A stretch of DNA of 64,000 nt from Bacillota bacterium (GTDB lineage Bacteria; Bacillota; Clostridia; Lachnospirales; Lachnospiraceae), in contig JAEWAK010000031.1 of the NCBI GenBank assembly GCA_023391695.1, positions 62,001 through 126,000 on the forward strand. Direction: 5' to 3'. Numbering within the stretch: the first letter of the stretch is position 1; each line of letters starts with the position of its first letter. Shown piece by piece: positions 54,024 to 63,652 of this stretch. Position numbers and translations under genes: made by a program. The notes below the pieces were generated by a model that saw only the letters and a list, made by a program, of their open reading frames with translations, searched no databases and was not told the DNA's origin.

Positions 54024-56084
54024 CTACAATTCCCCCTCCTGCTTCATGGCCGACAAGGTGGCTTTTAAGTTGTAGATCGCCTCCGTCAGAGTCGAGTTGG
54101 TGAATTGGGCACCGGCAACGCTCATATGCCCTCCTCCTCCTAAACGTTCCATAACCAGCTGTACATTTACTTCATCTATGGAACGTGCGCTTAAATATAT
54201 TTTATCGTTAAATTCGGTTAACACGAAGGAAGCCCGTATATTAGTAATATTCAATAATTCATTGGCGACCTGGGCGCCTAATACCGTAGGGCTGTTAATT
54301 CCGGCACTGGAGCATACGGTAATGGCATAGTGGTCTAAGTAAACCTCCGTTGCACTGATGGCTTCCGCTTTGACTTTATATTCATCCATATCACTGCGGA
54401 AGGCTTTCCGGATCCTGGTTACATCTGCTCCGCTCCTGCGCAGGAAGGCTGCTGCCTCAAAGGTCCTAACACCGGTTTTCGTCAGGAAATTGTTGGTATC
54501 TATCATAACGCCGGCATACATGGCGTCTGCTTCTACCTGTTTTAATCTCAGCCCATCCCCGATATATTGGAGGATTTCCGCTACCATTTCACAGGAAGAG
54601 GAAGCATAGGGTTCAATATAGGATAACACCGCATTTTCAATGGCTTCACCGGTCTGGCGGTGATGATCCAGTATGACTATGGTTTTGGTTAAGGAGAGTA
54701 ATTCCTTGCACTCCATATAGTTGGGCCGGTTTACGTCTACAATGACCAGCAGGGTATTGTTATCCACCACTCCCATTGCCTGTTCCCCTTTCAGGAACAT
54801 ATCTTCCTCGTAATCCGGATTATTAATAAACCTGGTCATTAACGGGCGGACCGAGGTGGTTACTTCATTTATGACAATATGGGCTTTTTTATTTAAGGTC
54901 CTGGCGATACGGTATATTCCGATTCCGGCACCAAAGGAATCCACATCCCCGATGGCATGTCCCATAATTACTACCTTATCCTTGGCTTCCACAAATTCTT
55001 TTAAGGCATGGGCTTTTACCCTGGCCTTAACCCTTGTGCTCTTTTCTAACTGGATGCTCTTGCCGCCGTAATAAAGGAGTTTGTCCCCGTCTTTTACCAC
55101 AGCCTGATCCCCGCCCCTGCCTAAAGCCAAATCAATGGCAGCTCTTGCATATTCATAGCTGAGCAGGTAGGATTCCGTATTCACACCCAGTCCGATACTG
55201 ATAGTAACGGACATCTCATTGCCGATATTAACGGCCCGGACTTCCTCTAACAGGCTGAATTTACCGGTCTGAAGCTGGGGCAGGTATTTCTGCTTGAACA
55301 TAAAGATATATTTATCCTTTTCCAGCTTTTTCACAATGGCATCAATGCTCTGCATATATTTATTGATTTTACGGTCCACCAAAGCAATTAACAAAGAACG
55401 CCTTACTTCATCAATCGTCTCCAGGGCCTCTTCATAATTATCGATATACAATAAGCCCGTAATCATCTTCTGTTCATAATTTTCCCGTATCAGGGTCTTG
55501 ATTTCCGTCTCATCATAGACATACATGGCAATTAAAGCATTGGAATCATTTAAGCCCATGTCATCTTCCTGATATTCCAAAGGTGCACTGTCGGAAAAAT
55601 CACCCGCAATAATTTTTCTTAAGATGATTTTATAATGACTGTTGTTTTTCGCCGCACGGACAGTTTTATCCTGCATATCCCTTGGCAGGGAAGCCGCCGT
55701 TATTTCCGGAAATATATTGGACATGGATCTGCGGGCCGTCTTTTCATCCTGGATAATATCCAGGAATTCATTATTCCCCCATAAAAGTCTTCCGTCATAA
55801 TCCAAAATTGCATAGGGAAGCGCCATTTCCTTTAATAATTGTTTTTGTACCTGTCCATAATCAGCAGCATAGCGGATTAAATCGCCTATTATAGCAGGCC
55901 TTTTGAAAAAGTACAGCAGCATTGCTATTATAATGTATAGGACCACAAAGCCAAGCATTACGATTCCGGCTTTCTGATCTATCAGATATATACTGATATT
56001 CATGCATACCAATAATATTGACAGCAAAATCGGCCAACGCAAATATGACTTCAATGCTCCTTTTACTCTGATTTTCCTTTTCAT
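54024..56084 (-). CDS. gdpP: Cyclic-di-AMP phosphodiesterase GdpP
   Basis: Hydrolyses c-di-AMP to pApA. 686 residues: two N-terminal membrane helices (about 15-60), a PAS-like heme or ligand domain (about 80-150), a degenerate GGDEF domain (about 170-300), DHH domain with MGHAIGDVDSFGAG and ILDHHR metal motifs, and DHHA1 with GGGGHMSVAGAQ. Same order and neighbours (rplI, dnaB) as Bacillus YybT. Confidence 0.95.
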   Translation of the reverse strand: MKRKIRVKGALKSYLRWPILLSILLVCMNISIYLIDQKAGIVMLGFVVLYIIIAMLLYFFKRPAIIGDLIRYAADYGQVQKQLLKEMALPYAILDYDGRLLWGNNEFLDIIQDEKTARRSMSNIFPEITAASLPRDMQDKTVRAAKNNSHYKIILRKIIAGDFSDSAPLEYQEDDMGLNDSNALIAMYVYDETEIKTLIRENYEQKMITGLLYIDNYEEALETIDEVRRSLLIALVDRKINKYMQSIDAIVKKLEKDKYIFMFKQKYLPQLQTGKFSLLEEVRAVNIGNEMSVTISIGLGVNTESYLLSYEYARAAIDLALGRGGDQAVVKDGDKLLYYGGKSIQLEKSTRVKARVKAHALKEFVEAKDKVVIMGHAIGDVDSFGAGIGIYRIARTLNKKAHIVINEVTTSVRPLMTRFINNPDYEEDMFLKGEQAMGVVDNNTLLVIVDVNRPNYMECKELLSLTKTIVILDHHRQTGEAIENAVLSYIEPYASSSCEMVAEILQYIGDGLRLKQVEADAMYAGVMIDTNNFLTKTGVRTFEAAAFLRRSGADVTRIRKAFRSDMDEYKVKAEAISATEVYLDHYAITVCSSAGINSPTVLGAQVANELLNITNIRASFVLTEFNDKIYLSARSIDEVNVQLVMERLGGGGHMSVAGAQFTNSTLTEAIYNLKATLSAMKQEGEL

Positions 56085-56585
56085 TCTCCCATGCTCCTTA
56101 TGAAATCTATATCACTTGTGTAATCAGTCAATAAATCAACTAAAAATAGCCCTGCTATACTGTCCGCTTGATACTCAGGCTAATTCTCCGTATGATTTGC
56201 GCCGGTGTAATATCTGTATTCGGGACACTAGTACTGTATTGCGGAAATATCAGGCACTGAATTAAGTGATACTTACGCAATGCAATTCCTTATAATTTAT
56301 TGTGAAGTACATTATACCATTTATAGCTTTGGAATTAAAGATTTTTTTGTAAGAAAAAGAAACTGCCGTAATATTTTAAAAATTTCTCCCTAACGCCGCA
56401 AGCATGATTCTAATAGCTGATGATCCGGTTCTAATACCTTTATTACTTAACTTTAACTGTAGAAGTACCTGAAAGCATTGGTATCCATTACCGGTATCAT
56501 CCACTCTTATCTTCCGTAAGTAAATGAGCATGATTATTTATATCACATACCACGCCAAAAAAATGGATGTCAATACCTCATTTAT
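56085..56585. other. Intergenic region 5' of gdpP
   Basis: About 500 bp. ACTAGTACTG then AATATCAGGCACTGAATTAA and GTGATACTTACG at 56230-56275 is the second copy of the repeat at 53890. The rest is AT-rich; no ORF with a ribosome binding site, no RNA gene recognised. Confidence 0.5.
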
Positions 56586-56589
56586 ACAA

Positions 56590-56622
56590 TGAAAAATAGC
56601 CTGCCGCATCTGCAGCAGGCTA
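56590..56622 (-). terminator. Terminator of the Bce-type module
   Basis: TAGCCTGC and GCAGGCTA arms with inner GC pairs; on the minus strand TTTTTC follows. About 77 nt after the small secreted protein. Confidence 0.8.
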
Positions 56623-56698
56623 CCTTCCGGAGGTTTAAAAAGCCCAGTTATTTTCCAAATATATTATTAATCTCTTCCCCTCAATGATTAAGGAATAT

Positions 56699-57043
56699 TT
56701 AGTAAATATACGCACCTATTGTTCCTTTAAAAGTTGCCTTGTAACCCCCATTCGCTAATGATGTTATCGACTGCAGATCCAAATCCCCGCTGCACGTCAC
56801 ACCCATACCCGAATTGTATTCACTGTAATAAATCGAATCAGGAATGTCTATGAGGGCCGTGTAATTCTTGGTTACGGTTTTATCATAAGAATAATACCAT
56901 GCATTTGGTGTTACCACACTGTTGCTTTCAAATGCTGCCGTACCTTTATCAGAATTACTGTTTGTTGTTTCAGCCGCATACGCAGTTAGTCCAAAAGATA
57001 AAAGCATTACCGCTGTCATTAAAAATACTATGATCTTTTTCAT
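56699..57043 (-). CDS. Small secreted protein of the Bce-type module
   Basis: 114 residues. Signal peptide with probable cleavage after AYA (about residue 23), then a Ser/Thr/Tyr-rich mature domain of about 90 residues. AGGAGA before ATG. 67 nt downstream of the permease, likely in the same operon. No leader-peptide GG motif or lanthionine-type Cys/Ser pattern, so not an obvious bacteriocin. It may bind a peptide antibiotic or wall component; no family recognised. Confidence 0.7.
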   Translation of the reverse strand: MKKIIVFLMTAVMLLSFGLTAYAAETTNSNSDKGTAAFESNSVVTPNAWYYSYDKTVTKNYTALIDIPDSIYYSEYNSGMGVTCSGDLDLQSITSLANGGYKATFKGTIGAYIY

Positions 57044-57110
57044 TGGTATATCTCCTTTCTTTTACTTTATTATAACAGCGCAATCTTACATTTATGTGAC
57101 ATTCTTTTAT

Positions 57111-59645
57111 TTATTCTTTTAATTTTCGATATTTTTTTGGTAAAAAAGCGATTATAATATTCATAATTAAGTAGGCTAAAGCAAATATTAATATAAACCC
57201 CCAGGGCAGCTTAGTAAAATAAACTAAGTAAACATAAGCTCCTAATTGAAATATACCATTTGCTTCCAACAGGCTTTTATAATCATTTATATATATTACT
57301 GCCTGATACAAAAAAATAGCGGTAAATCCTATAACCATGGCAAATATACTGTTTGCTACAATGTTATAAAGATAAATATACTGTATTTTCCATTTATCCA
57401 TACCCAGAACATACAAAATATGATTCCTGCAATTATCCGCTTCCAACTTCGCCAAATGATTATTATACTGTACCGATACGGTAATTAACATAACAACCAT
57501 GCATAATATTAATGATATAATTACACTTATCATAACATTATATTTTGCATCTTCTTTTTGAATCCGGAAATTTGTAAAGAGAGAGATAGCTTCAATTTGC
57601 GATATTTCTACATCGGTTCTTTCATAATTTGCATTGTTATTGGCATATATCTGTAAATATTCATAAGTTTTATTGTTACCGGAAACAACCTTTTCATATA
57701 AGGTTTCATTGCAAATAATTGAATAAGGCTTTGTCAAATAAGACTGGGAGCTTTTTATGTTAAAATCGTAAATAATTCCGGCTATCTTAACCGTAACATT
57801 TCCTCTGTCCCCGCTTACAACCAGTTCATCACCTGCCTTAATGGTATTTTCTTCTATAATATCATAGGTCGGTTTATACAATTTATATATATCGTCCATA
57901 TTACTTAATATCCTGCCATCCTGTGTACTATAATAGGTCGGCAGATATAGAATAACTTCGTTACCGTTTTTAAAGTCCTCCGGAGTAATATTACCCTCAT
58001 CAACTTCATCAATATAATATTTATAATCCCTTTCATCCCCGGATAAACCATATACCGTAACATAGACCCCATCCCCGGCGAACCGGGGAAATATATTATT
58101 CTTTGAAAATTCCGCATATTTGCTATTCTCAATACCATCCCAGATTACTGGAAAATAATCGGAGCACCGATATGTCCTTACATAATCAATACCATAAATT
58201 TTTCTGATTTTTTCGACCTCTTCTTCCGTAATATGGATTTTGGGTTCGAAATAAGAAGATATAATGCCATAATCATAATCTTCCGAATAAGTATTTTCAA
58301 TATAGATATACTCTTTATATTTCTGGTAAGAACGGTAAAAAGTACTGGTAAGGACCAGAAAAACACCCAGAGAAAGAAGGAAATACAATACTGCTTCTTT
58401 CCTATGGGCACTGTTAAATATCTTGACCATTCGCCTGACGGTTAAGGATTTTAATTTTCTGTTATGTTTAACATTTATCCTGCTTTCCGGTTGTAATGCA
58501 ACATTGCCGGTTAATGGCATTTTCCACACACGGAAAGCGGAGCACAGGGCAAATATAAATACAAAAAATATAATGATTAACATTAATAATATTAATTTTA
58601 CAATATCTAAATAAAAGATAAACTCTGTGGTGATATAATACCGGATAATATAATGGCCCAAATAGGCTGTTAACAGGCCGGAAAGAATACCCGTCCCAAA
58701 AGAAGCCGTAAGAACAAGCATCAGTTCCTTACAGTACAGAAGGGATATCTGATTTTTACTGGCTCCTAAACTGCGCATTACCACGAAATTTTTATTATGA
58801 TTCTTCAGGGAAATATAAAAAATATTAAAAATAAAAAACACAGATGTAAAGGTCACGATTAATGCCAGTGCAAATCCGGACAGGAAAGCTTCATTCCTTG
58901 TCTTATTGGGGGAGGTATATTCATAAAAGGTATAATCATTTTTTATGAAATTTCCACGTTTTGCTATGAACGATAATAATTCATCCGCATTTTTCACGTA
59001 TTCATTCTTTAAGGTACAGAATATATTTTCAAACACCGGTGCGGCAGGCAGGGAGCCCTCTGTTACAAAAAAGGATACCAGCTGATTTCCATCGGTTTTC
59101 CATATGGATGAATAATTTTTTAGGACCCCTGTCAGTATATAATTTTTTTCAATTATCTTGGTATTATTATTCTGAGGGTCATGGATCTGGATTCTAAGCG
59201 GAATAGACTGTCCCAATTCATAGGAATGTCCGGACTCGGACAGGTAGGACATTTCAACTGCTATTTCATTCTCTTTTTCCGGAAATTTTCCGGACATGAA
59301 AGACAGGCCCATCTGTATGGTGTTCTCATCAGCGGACCCTATTATACCTGCCGGATTATTATCTTCGCCAAGTATGCTTCCATAAGCCGTCATTTTACCG
59401 ATGCTTTTCAGGGTCCCATGATTAAGGAGTTCCCGGTATAAGAGATCATCCGTATTATAGACGGATACATGCCAGCTGCCATATATGTCCTTACGCTGCT
59501 GTTCTTCTGTTTTTATTAAGCTGTCATTAAATATGGTAATGGTAAGGGTAAAGGTGCAGGCCAATATAATTACTACAAACAAAGAAATATAGGATTTCTT
59601 AAATTTTTTCAGATTTAATTTAACGATTTTATTAAAATAATTCAT
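57111..59645 (-). CDS. FtsX-like ABC permease (BceB/VexF-like)
   Basis: 844 residues, about eight to ten membrane helices: one N-terminal (17-37), a large extracellular domain (about 40-250), a cluster (about 255-375), then a second extracellular domain (about 430-680) and C-terminal helices. This doubled FtsX layout is typical of peptide-antibiotic efflux/resistance permeases. ATGA overlaps the ATPase stop (59642-59645). Confidence 0.85.
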   Translation of the reverse strand: MNYFNKIVKLNLKKFKKSYISLFVVIILACTFTLTITIFNDSLIKTEEQQRKDIYGSWHVSVYNTDDLLYRELLNHGTLKSIGKMTAYGSILGEDNNPAGIIGSADENTIQMGLSFMSGKFPEKENEIAVEMSYLSESGHSYELGQSIPLRIQIHDPQNNNTKIIEKNYILTGVLKNYSSIWKTDGNQLVSFFVTEGSLPAAPVFENIFCTLKNEYVKNADELLSFIAKRGNFIKNDYTFYEYTSPNKTRNEAFLSGFALALIVTFTSVFFIFNIFYISLKNHNKNFVVMRSLGASKNQISLLYCKELMLVLTASFGTGILSGLLTAYLGHYIIRYYITTEFIFYLDIVKLILLMLIIIFFVFIFALCSAFRVWKMPLTGNVALQPESRINVKHNRKLKSLTVRRMVKIFNSAHRKEAVLYFLLSLGVFLVLTSTFYRSYQKYKEYIYIENTYSEDYDYGIISSYFEPKIHITEEEVEKIRKIYGIDYVRTYRCSDYFPVIWDGIENSKYAEFSKNNIFPRFAGDGVYVTVYGLSGDERDYKYYIDEVDEGNITPEDFKNGNEVILYLPTYYSTQDGRILSNMDDIYKLYKPTYDIIEENTIKAGDELVVSGDRGNVTVKIAGIIYDFNIKSSQSYLTKPYSIICNETLYEKVVSGNNKTYEYLQIYANNNANYERTDVEISQIEAISLFTNFRIQKEDAKYNVMISVIISLILCMVVMLITVSVQYNNHLAKLEADNCRNHILYVLGMDKWKIQYIYLYNIVANSIFAMVIGFTAIFLYQAVIYINDYKSLLEANGIFQLGAYVYLVYFTKLPWGFILIFALAYLIMNIIIAFLPKKYRKLKE

Positions 59646-60328
59646 ATCATTTCCCCAATTGAATCAGATACAATTCTACCGTCCTGGAGTGTTATGACCC
59701 GTTTGGACTGTTTTGCAATCTCCAGATTATGGGTAACCAATAATGTGGTCTGGTTAAATATGCGGTAACAATATTGTATTGCATCCAAAACCTGTTCACC
59801 GCTTCTTAAATCCAGGTTTCCTGTAGGTTCGTCAGCTAACAGCAGGTCGGGTTTCGTTGATAATGCCCGGGCCAGTGCAGTCCTTTGCTGCTCTCCTCCC
59901 GATAATTCGTAAGGATACTTATCTTTTTTATCCCCCATCTCGATCAGGTCTAATATTTCGTCAATAAATTTCAGATTGGGCTTACGCTGGTCAAGGTAGG
60001 ACGGCAGGCATATATTTTCAATTACCGTAAATTCCGGAATCAAATTAAAGGCCTGGAATACTATCCCGATCTTTTTCCTTCGAAACGCCGACAGCGCATT
60101 ATCTTTTAATCCAAATAAGTCGGTCCCCTCTAAATATACCCTGCCGCTGTCCGGTGCTGTCAGGCCCCCGGCTATATTAAGCAGGGTGGACTTACCCGAA
60201 CCGCTTCTGCCGATTACTGTTGTAAAACTTCCCTTACCCAGGGAAAGATTAATTCCATCAAGGGCGGTCACCATACCGGAGCCTTTCCCAAATGTCTTTC
60301 CCACATCTTCTATCTTTAGAATACTCAC
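59642..60328 (-). CDS. ABC transporter ATPase (BceA/MacB-like)
   Basis: 228 residues from GTG 60328 (GGGGG, 7 nt); a reading to 60523 has no start support. Walker A IGRSGSGKSTL, Q loop QAFNLIPEF, signature LSGGEQQRTALARAL, Walker B LLLADEPTGNLD, H loop VTHN. The family powers FtsX-type permeases; the next gene is that permease. Confidence 0.95.
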   Translation of the reverse strand: MSILKIEDVGKTFGKGSGMVTALDGINLSLGKGSFTTVIGRSGSGKSTLLNIAGGLTAPDSGRVYLEGTDLFGLKDNALSAFRRKKIGIVFQAFNLIPEFTVIENICLPSYLDQRKPNLKFIDEILDLIEMGDKKDKYPYELSGGEQQRTALARALSTKPDLLLADEPTGNLDLRSGEQVLDAIQYCYRIFNQTTLLVTHNLEIAKQSKRVITLQDGRIVSDSIGEMI

Positions 60329-60562
60329 TAATTTTCCCCCATTCCGATACTGATTCCTCCCAAGTATTATGATAAGTGACTGTTCAGCCACTGCGGTTCT
60401 GAAAAATTGCGCATTTATGCGCTTGTACACACAAAATATGCTGAATAACGTATATTTCAAGTATGTATTCCATGCTTTGCGCCGATTAACCCGAAATCCT
60501 GAAGGATTTTCTGAAGCGGCCAAACATTACATTACTAATACTATAACAGGGAAAGCTTGCAT

Positions 60563-61795
60563 TCATCTTACATCGTAATAATTATTATAGACTTCTTTCC
60601 CTTTCAGATTTGGCAGCCTTATTTCAAAAGTTACTCCCAGGTCCTTATTATTCATTATGCCGATCCGTCCAAAATGGCGGCCGACAGCCTGCTTGGCAAT
60701 GCCTAACCCTAAACCGTTGCTGCCGTCCTTCTGGCGGATGCTGGAGGTAAACCGCTCAAATATAATTGGAATATTCTTTTCTTCGATTCCGCTTCCCTCA
60801 TCGATGATACGAATCCTTAAATCATGGCTGTTTTTATGGAATTCAATAGTAATTTTACTGCTTTCCGGCGAATGTTCTATACTGTTTTTCAGCAGATTAA
60901 TCACCGCTTCTTTCATCCAAAAAGCATCAAATTGGAATTCTGCTTCGGTATCGCCCTCAATAATAATGTCTGTTTCATTGTCAGCTGCCAAGGGTTCCAC
61001 ATCTGCCATACATTCTTCCATAAAGCTGTAGATATTGCAATCCTTCACTTCCAATTTCACATTACAGGATTTCAGCATGCCGATTTTCAAATAAGAATTA
61101 ATTAATAAAGTCATTTTTTCCAGTTGTTTTAATCCCGCTTCCAGTTTATCCGTATCCTGTTTTATATTTTCAAATATATATCTTTCTATGTATAAATGGG
61201 CGACGGTCAAAGGCGTTTTCATCTGATGGGACAGATCTTCCATAAAGTCGTGCATTTTTTCTTTTTCAATCTGGATAAGGCTTAGATTATGCCTGGCATC
61301 TAAAGAAAGGGTACGTAATTTGTTCACAAGATTCCGGGTATACGGATTGGATTCCTCTTTGTAAGTACCGGGGCTGTTAAACTCATCCAGATACCGGTCC
61401 AGTCTTCCAAGGAATTTCATATGGTTTTTATACATGATGGTAAGACTGATCAGCAGAAATAAAATGATTGAAAACATAAACAATGATGCAAAAACAATTT
61501 CCTGATTCATGGCATTTTTGATCAGGTCAGGACCGCTTAAATTATAGCCGTACCTTTTTAATATCGTCAGGCCTGCCCCGTAGGTTTGGGAACTTCCGTT
61601 CAGCACACTGTCCACGACCGCTTTATCCATATCCCCGTAGGTAACCGACATGGCCCCCAGGGCTGAGATAATTCTCTCGGAGTAACTGTTTCTTATGGCA
61701 GCAGACAAGAAAATTCCATTAACCAGAAATAATACACTTACGATGAAACCTATGCTTAAAATATATTGCCCATCCAAAAAATTATTTTTTTTCAT
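60563..61795 (-). CDS. Sensor histidine kinase (intramembrane/BceS-like type)
   Basis: 410 residues. Two membrane helices (about 12-34 and 101-121) with a short extracellular loop, HAMP-like linker, phospho-acceptor His190 in EDLSHQMKTPLT, N box LLKNSIEHSP, G1 DEGSGIE, F box FERFTSS and G2 GLGLGIAK. It pairs with the response regulator 69 nt upstream. Probably detects the antibiotic through the ABC permease, as in Bce systems; inference. Confidence 0.9.
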   Translation of the reverse strand: MKKNNFLDGQYILSIGFIVSVLFLVNGIFLSAAIRNSYSERIISALGAMSVTYGDMDKAVVDSVLNGSSQTYGAGLTILKRYGYNLSGPDLIKNAMNQEIVFASLFMFSIILFLLISLTIMYKNHMKFLGRLDRYLDEFNSPGTYKEESNPYTRNLVNKLRTLSLDARHNLSLIQIEKEKMHDFMEDLSHQMKTPLTVAHLYIERYIFENIKQDTDKLEAGLKQLEKMTLLINSYLKIGMLKSCNVKLEVKDCNIYSFMEECMADVEPLAADNETDIIIEGDTEAEFQFDAFWMKEAVINLLKNSIEHSPESSKITIEFHKNSHDLRIRIIDEGSGIEEKNIPIIFERFTSSIRQKDGSNGLGLGIAKQAVGRHFGRIGIMNNKDLGVTFEIRLPNLKGKEVYNNYYDVR

Positions 61796-61800
61796 ATGTT

Positions 61801-61868
61801 ACTCCATTCCCGCGCATGTTTTTTTACACATCAGAAGTTTATGCTGAAAAAAAGCAGGTACAAACTAA
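61801..61868 (-). repeat. GCRCATGTTTTTTT repeat, copy 2
   Basis: CCATTCCCGCGCATGTTTTT, ACACAT, AGAAGTTTATGCTG, CAGGTACAAACT: same order as 43173-43250. It is between the regulator and kinase genes. Confidence 0.55.
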
Positions 61869-62560
61869 TTTCTAATTATTTCAACATTCCACCGGTATCC
61901 AAAATTTTTAACTGTTTCAATATATTGCAGCCCATGGTAGGTTTTTAATGACTTTCGCAGCCTGCTGATATGTACATTTAAGGTATTTTCTTCAATAAAC
62001 TTATTCTTGCAGTCCCAGATACTCTCAAATAACAAATCTCTTTTTATGATCCGGCCGTTATTCTTTAATAAAATTTCACATATATCAAATTCGATGCTTC
62101 TTAATTTTATCTCTTCTTCATTATGATAGATTTTTCTGGCATCCAGATCTATTTCAAGGTCACCGCTGAAAATAATCTGGGTATCCTTTTTTGCCTGCCA
62201 CTCATTTCTTCGCAGCTGTGTTTCGATACGCATTAATAATACCCGGATGGAGAAAGGTTTGGTAATATAATCATCGGCCCCATTCCGCAATCCCGTTATA
62301 ATATCTTCCTCCTCATTACATATGGTCAGCATTATGATGGGATTTAAGAAAAATGTCCTGATCTCCTTACAGAAATCAAAACCGGAACAATCCGGGAGCT
62401 GGACATCCAGCAGACACAAATCGATTTTATTAAATTTAAAGAAGTTCAGGGCTGATGCGCGGCTCTGGGCACATAAAACCTGATAGCCGACCGAGGTTAA
62501 CAGTTCCTTTATTTCGGTCTGCAGTTCTATATTATCTTCAATGGTTAAAATAGTGAACAC
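61865..62560 (-). CDS. OmpR-family response regulator
   Basis: 231 residues from GTG 62560 (GGAGG, 8 nt). Receiver with acidic Glu8-Asp9, phosphorylated Asp52 in CLLDVQLPD, conserved Lys in YITKPF; C-terminal winged-helix (Trans_reg_C) with IHVSRLRK-type recognition segment (NVHISRLRKSLK). First gene of the kinase/ABC module. Confidence 0.95.
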   Translation of the reverse strand: MFTILTIEDNIELQTEIKELLTSVGYQVLCAQSRASALNFFKFNKIDLCLLDVQLPDCSGFDFCKEIRTFFLNPIIMLTICNEEEDIITGLRNGADDYITKPFSIRVLLMRIETQLRRNEWQAKKDTQIIFSGDLEIDLDARKIYHNEEEIKLRSIEFDICEILLKNNGRIIKRDLLFESIWDCKNKFIEENTLNVHISRLRKSLKTYHGLQYIETVKNFGYRWNVEIIRN

Positions 62561-62742
62561 TTTAAACGCCTCCGGTATTATGATTGTATCGCATAGTTAT
62601 TCATAGGGGTATAATAATACATATTATGACATTTATCAATGCGTAATTGAGAATATTTCATAGAAAAATGGCGGTAAGCAGACGGCAGATATTTACACGT
62701 GACGAACGTAGGTAATCAAATTACCTGTTAGATAAGAATTAT

Positions 62743-63213
62743 TCACTTAAACTTCTCATCTATATTACTTTGTAATTCCGCTAAGACTTTTTTAATTATA
62801 TTGGGCAGCTTAGCTCCCATCCTTCCTGCGTTCTCCAAAATGGACAGTGATTCGTTAATAATCAACCAAATACATACCAATAAGCCAAACATTGTATTAT
62901 TTTCAACCTTGATCCCAATTTCAGCAGCAAACTTAAATAATATAAAATCTGTACTAACGGCTACTAAAATAACTAATATATAACTTCCTTTTTTATATAT
63001 TCCTATAATACTTTTCTTACTGCTCCATCCATATTTTTTATTACCTGGATGCTCCAGGGCTTCTTTTTTTGCAACAAGCATCCCCGAGATATAGTCCACT
63101 ATCATTAATATTGTTAATAATATTAACACCGGAAATAGTAATTTCCACTTATCCATTATCCATGCACTGATTATACCTACTGCTCCCTTTCCCAATATAA
63201 TTTTTATATCCAT
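62743..63213 (-). CDS. Phage-type holin (phage_holin_4/TcdE-like family)
   Basis: 156 residues, three to four membrane helices (about 25-45, 75-95, 108-125), then a charged helical C-terminus. ILMIVDYISGMLVAKKEAL and KKYGWSSKKSIIGIYKK match the toxin-secretion/phage-lysis holin family. It lies divergent to a peptidoglycan-binding protein, a lysis or export pairing. Could be a prophage remnant or a secretion holin. Confidence 0.82.
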   Translation of the reverse strand: MDIKIILGKGAVGIISAWIMDKWKLLFPVLILLTILMIVDYISGMLVAKKEALEHPGNKKYGWSSKKSIIGIYKKGSYILVILVAVSTDFILFKFAAEIGIKVENNTMFGLLVCIWLIINESLSILENAGRMGAKLPNIIKKVLAELQSNIDEKFK

Positions 63214-63652
63214 TAATAATCCTCTCTTTCAATGAGATTTGTTATAATAACAAATCTTTATCTGCTTATATATGGTCCTATTAACTAAAAAAACTTTTAT
63301 CGACCATATGTAAACCAATAGCTATAATATCAAGTAAAACATTATATAAAGAAAAAGGATTAAGGCAGAAAAAATTCTACGGAACATTTTAATAAATGGA
63401 AGGAAATATATTATAAATTAGAATTCAGCTGATACGAATCAATTTGAAAGTGGTATCCGCTTCTTCTGTAACATTATGACGCTATACACTCTGATGACTG
63501 TGAAATGCCTTCAGTAAGATTACTCCCTTAATATATACAAAACAGTCCTTCATCTTAATCATTTGAATATTTTATGTTTACAAAATAATTCCCTTATCTC
63601 TTTCTATTTATTGAATTTGCAAATTCAATAAAACGAAAAGAGGTATATTATT
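63214..63652. other. Divergent intergenic region with 20-bp palindrome
   Basis: ATTGAATTTGCAAATTCAAT at 63610-63629 is perfectly self-complementary and sits 24 nt before the PG-binding gene, like an operator. The rest is AT-rich and shows no gene. Confidence 0.6.

Noticed and set aside
56699..57043. Bacteriocin or lantibiotic precursor
   Set aside because: It has an ordinary Sec signal peptide, no GG leader, no Cys-rich core and no modification enzymes nearby.
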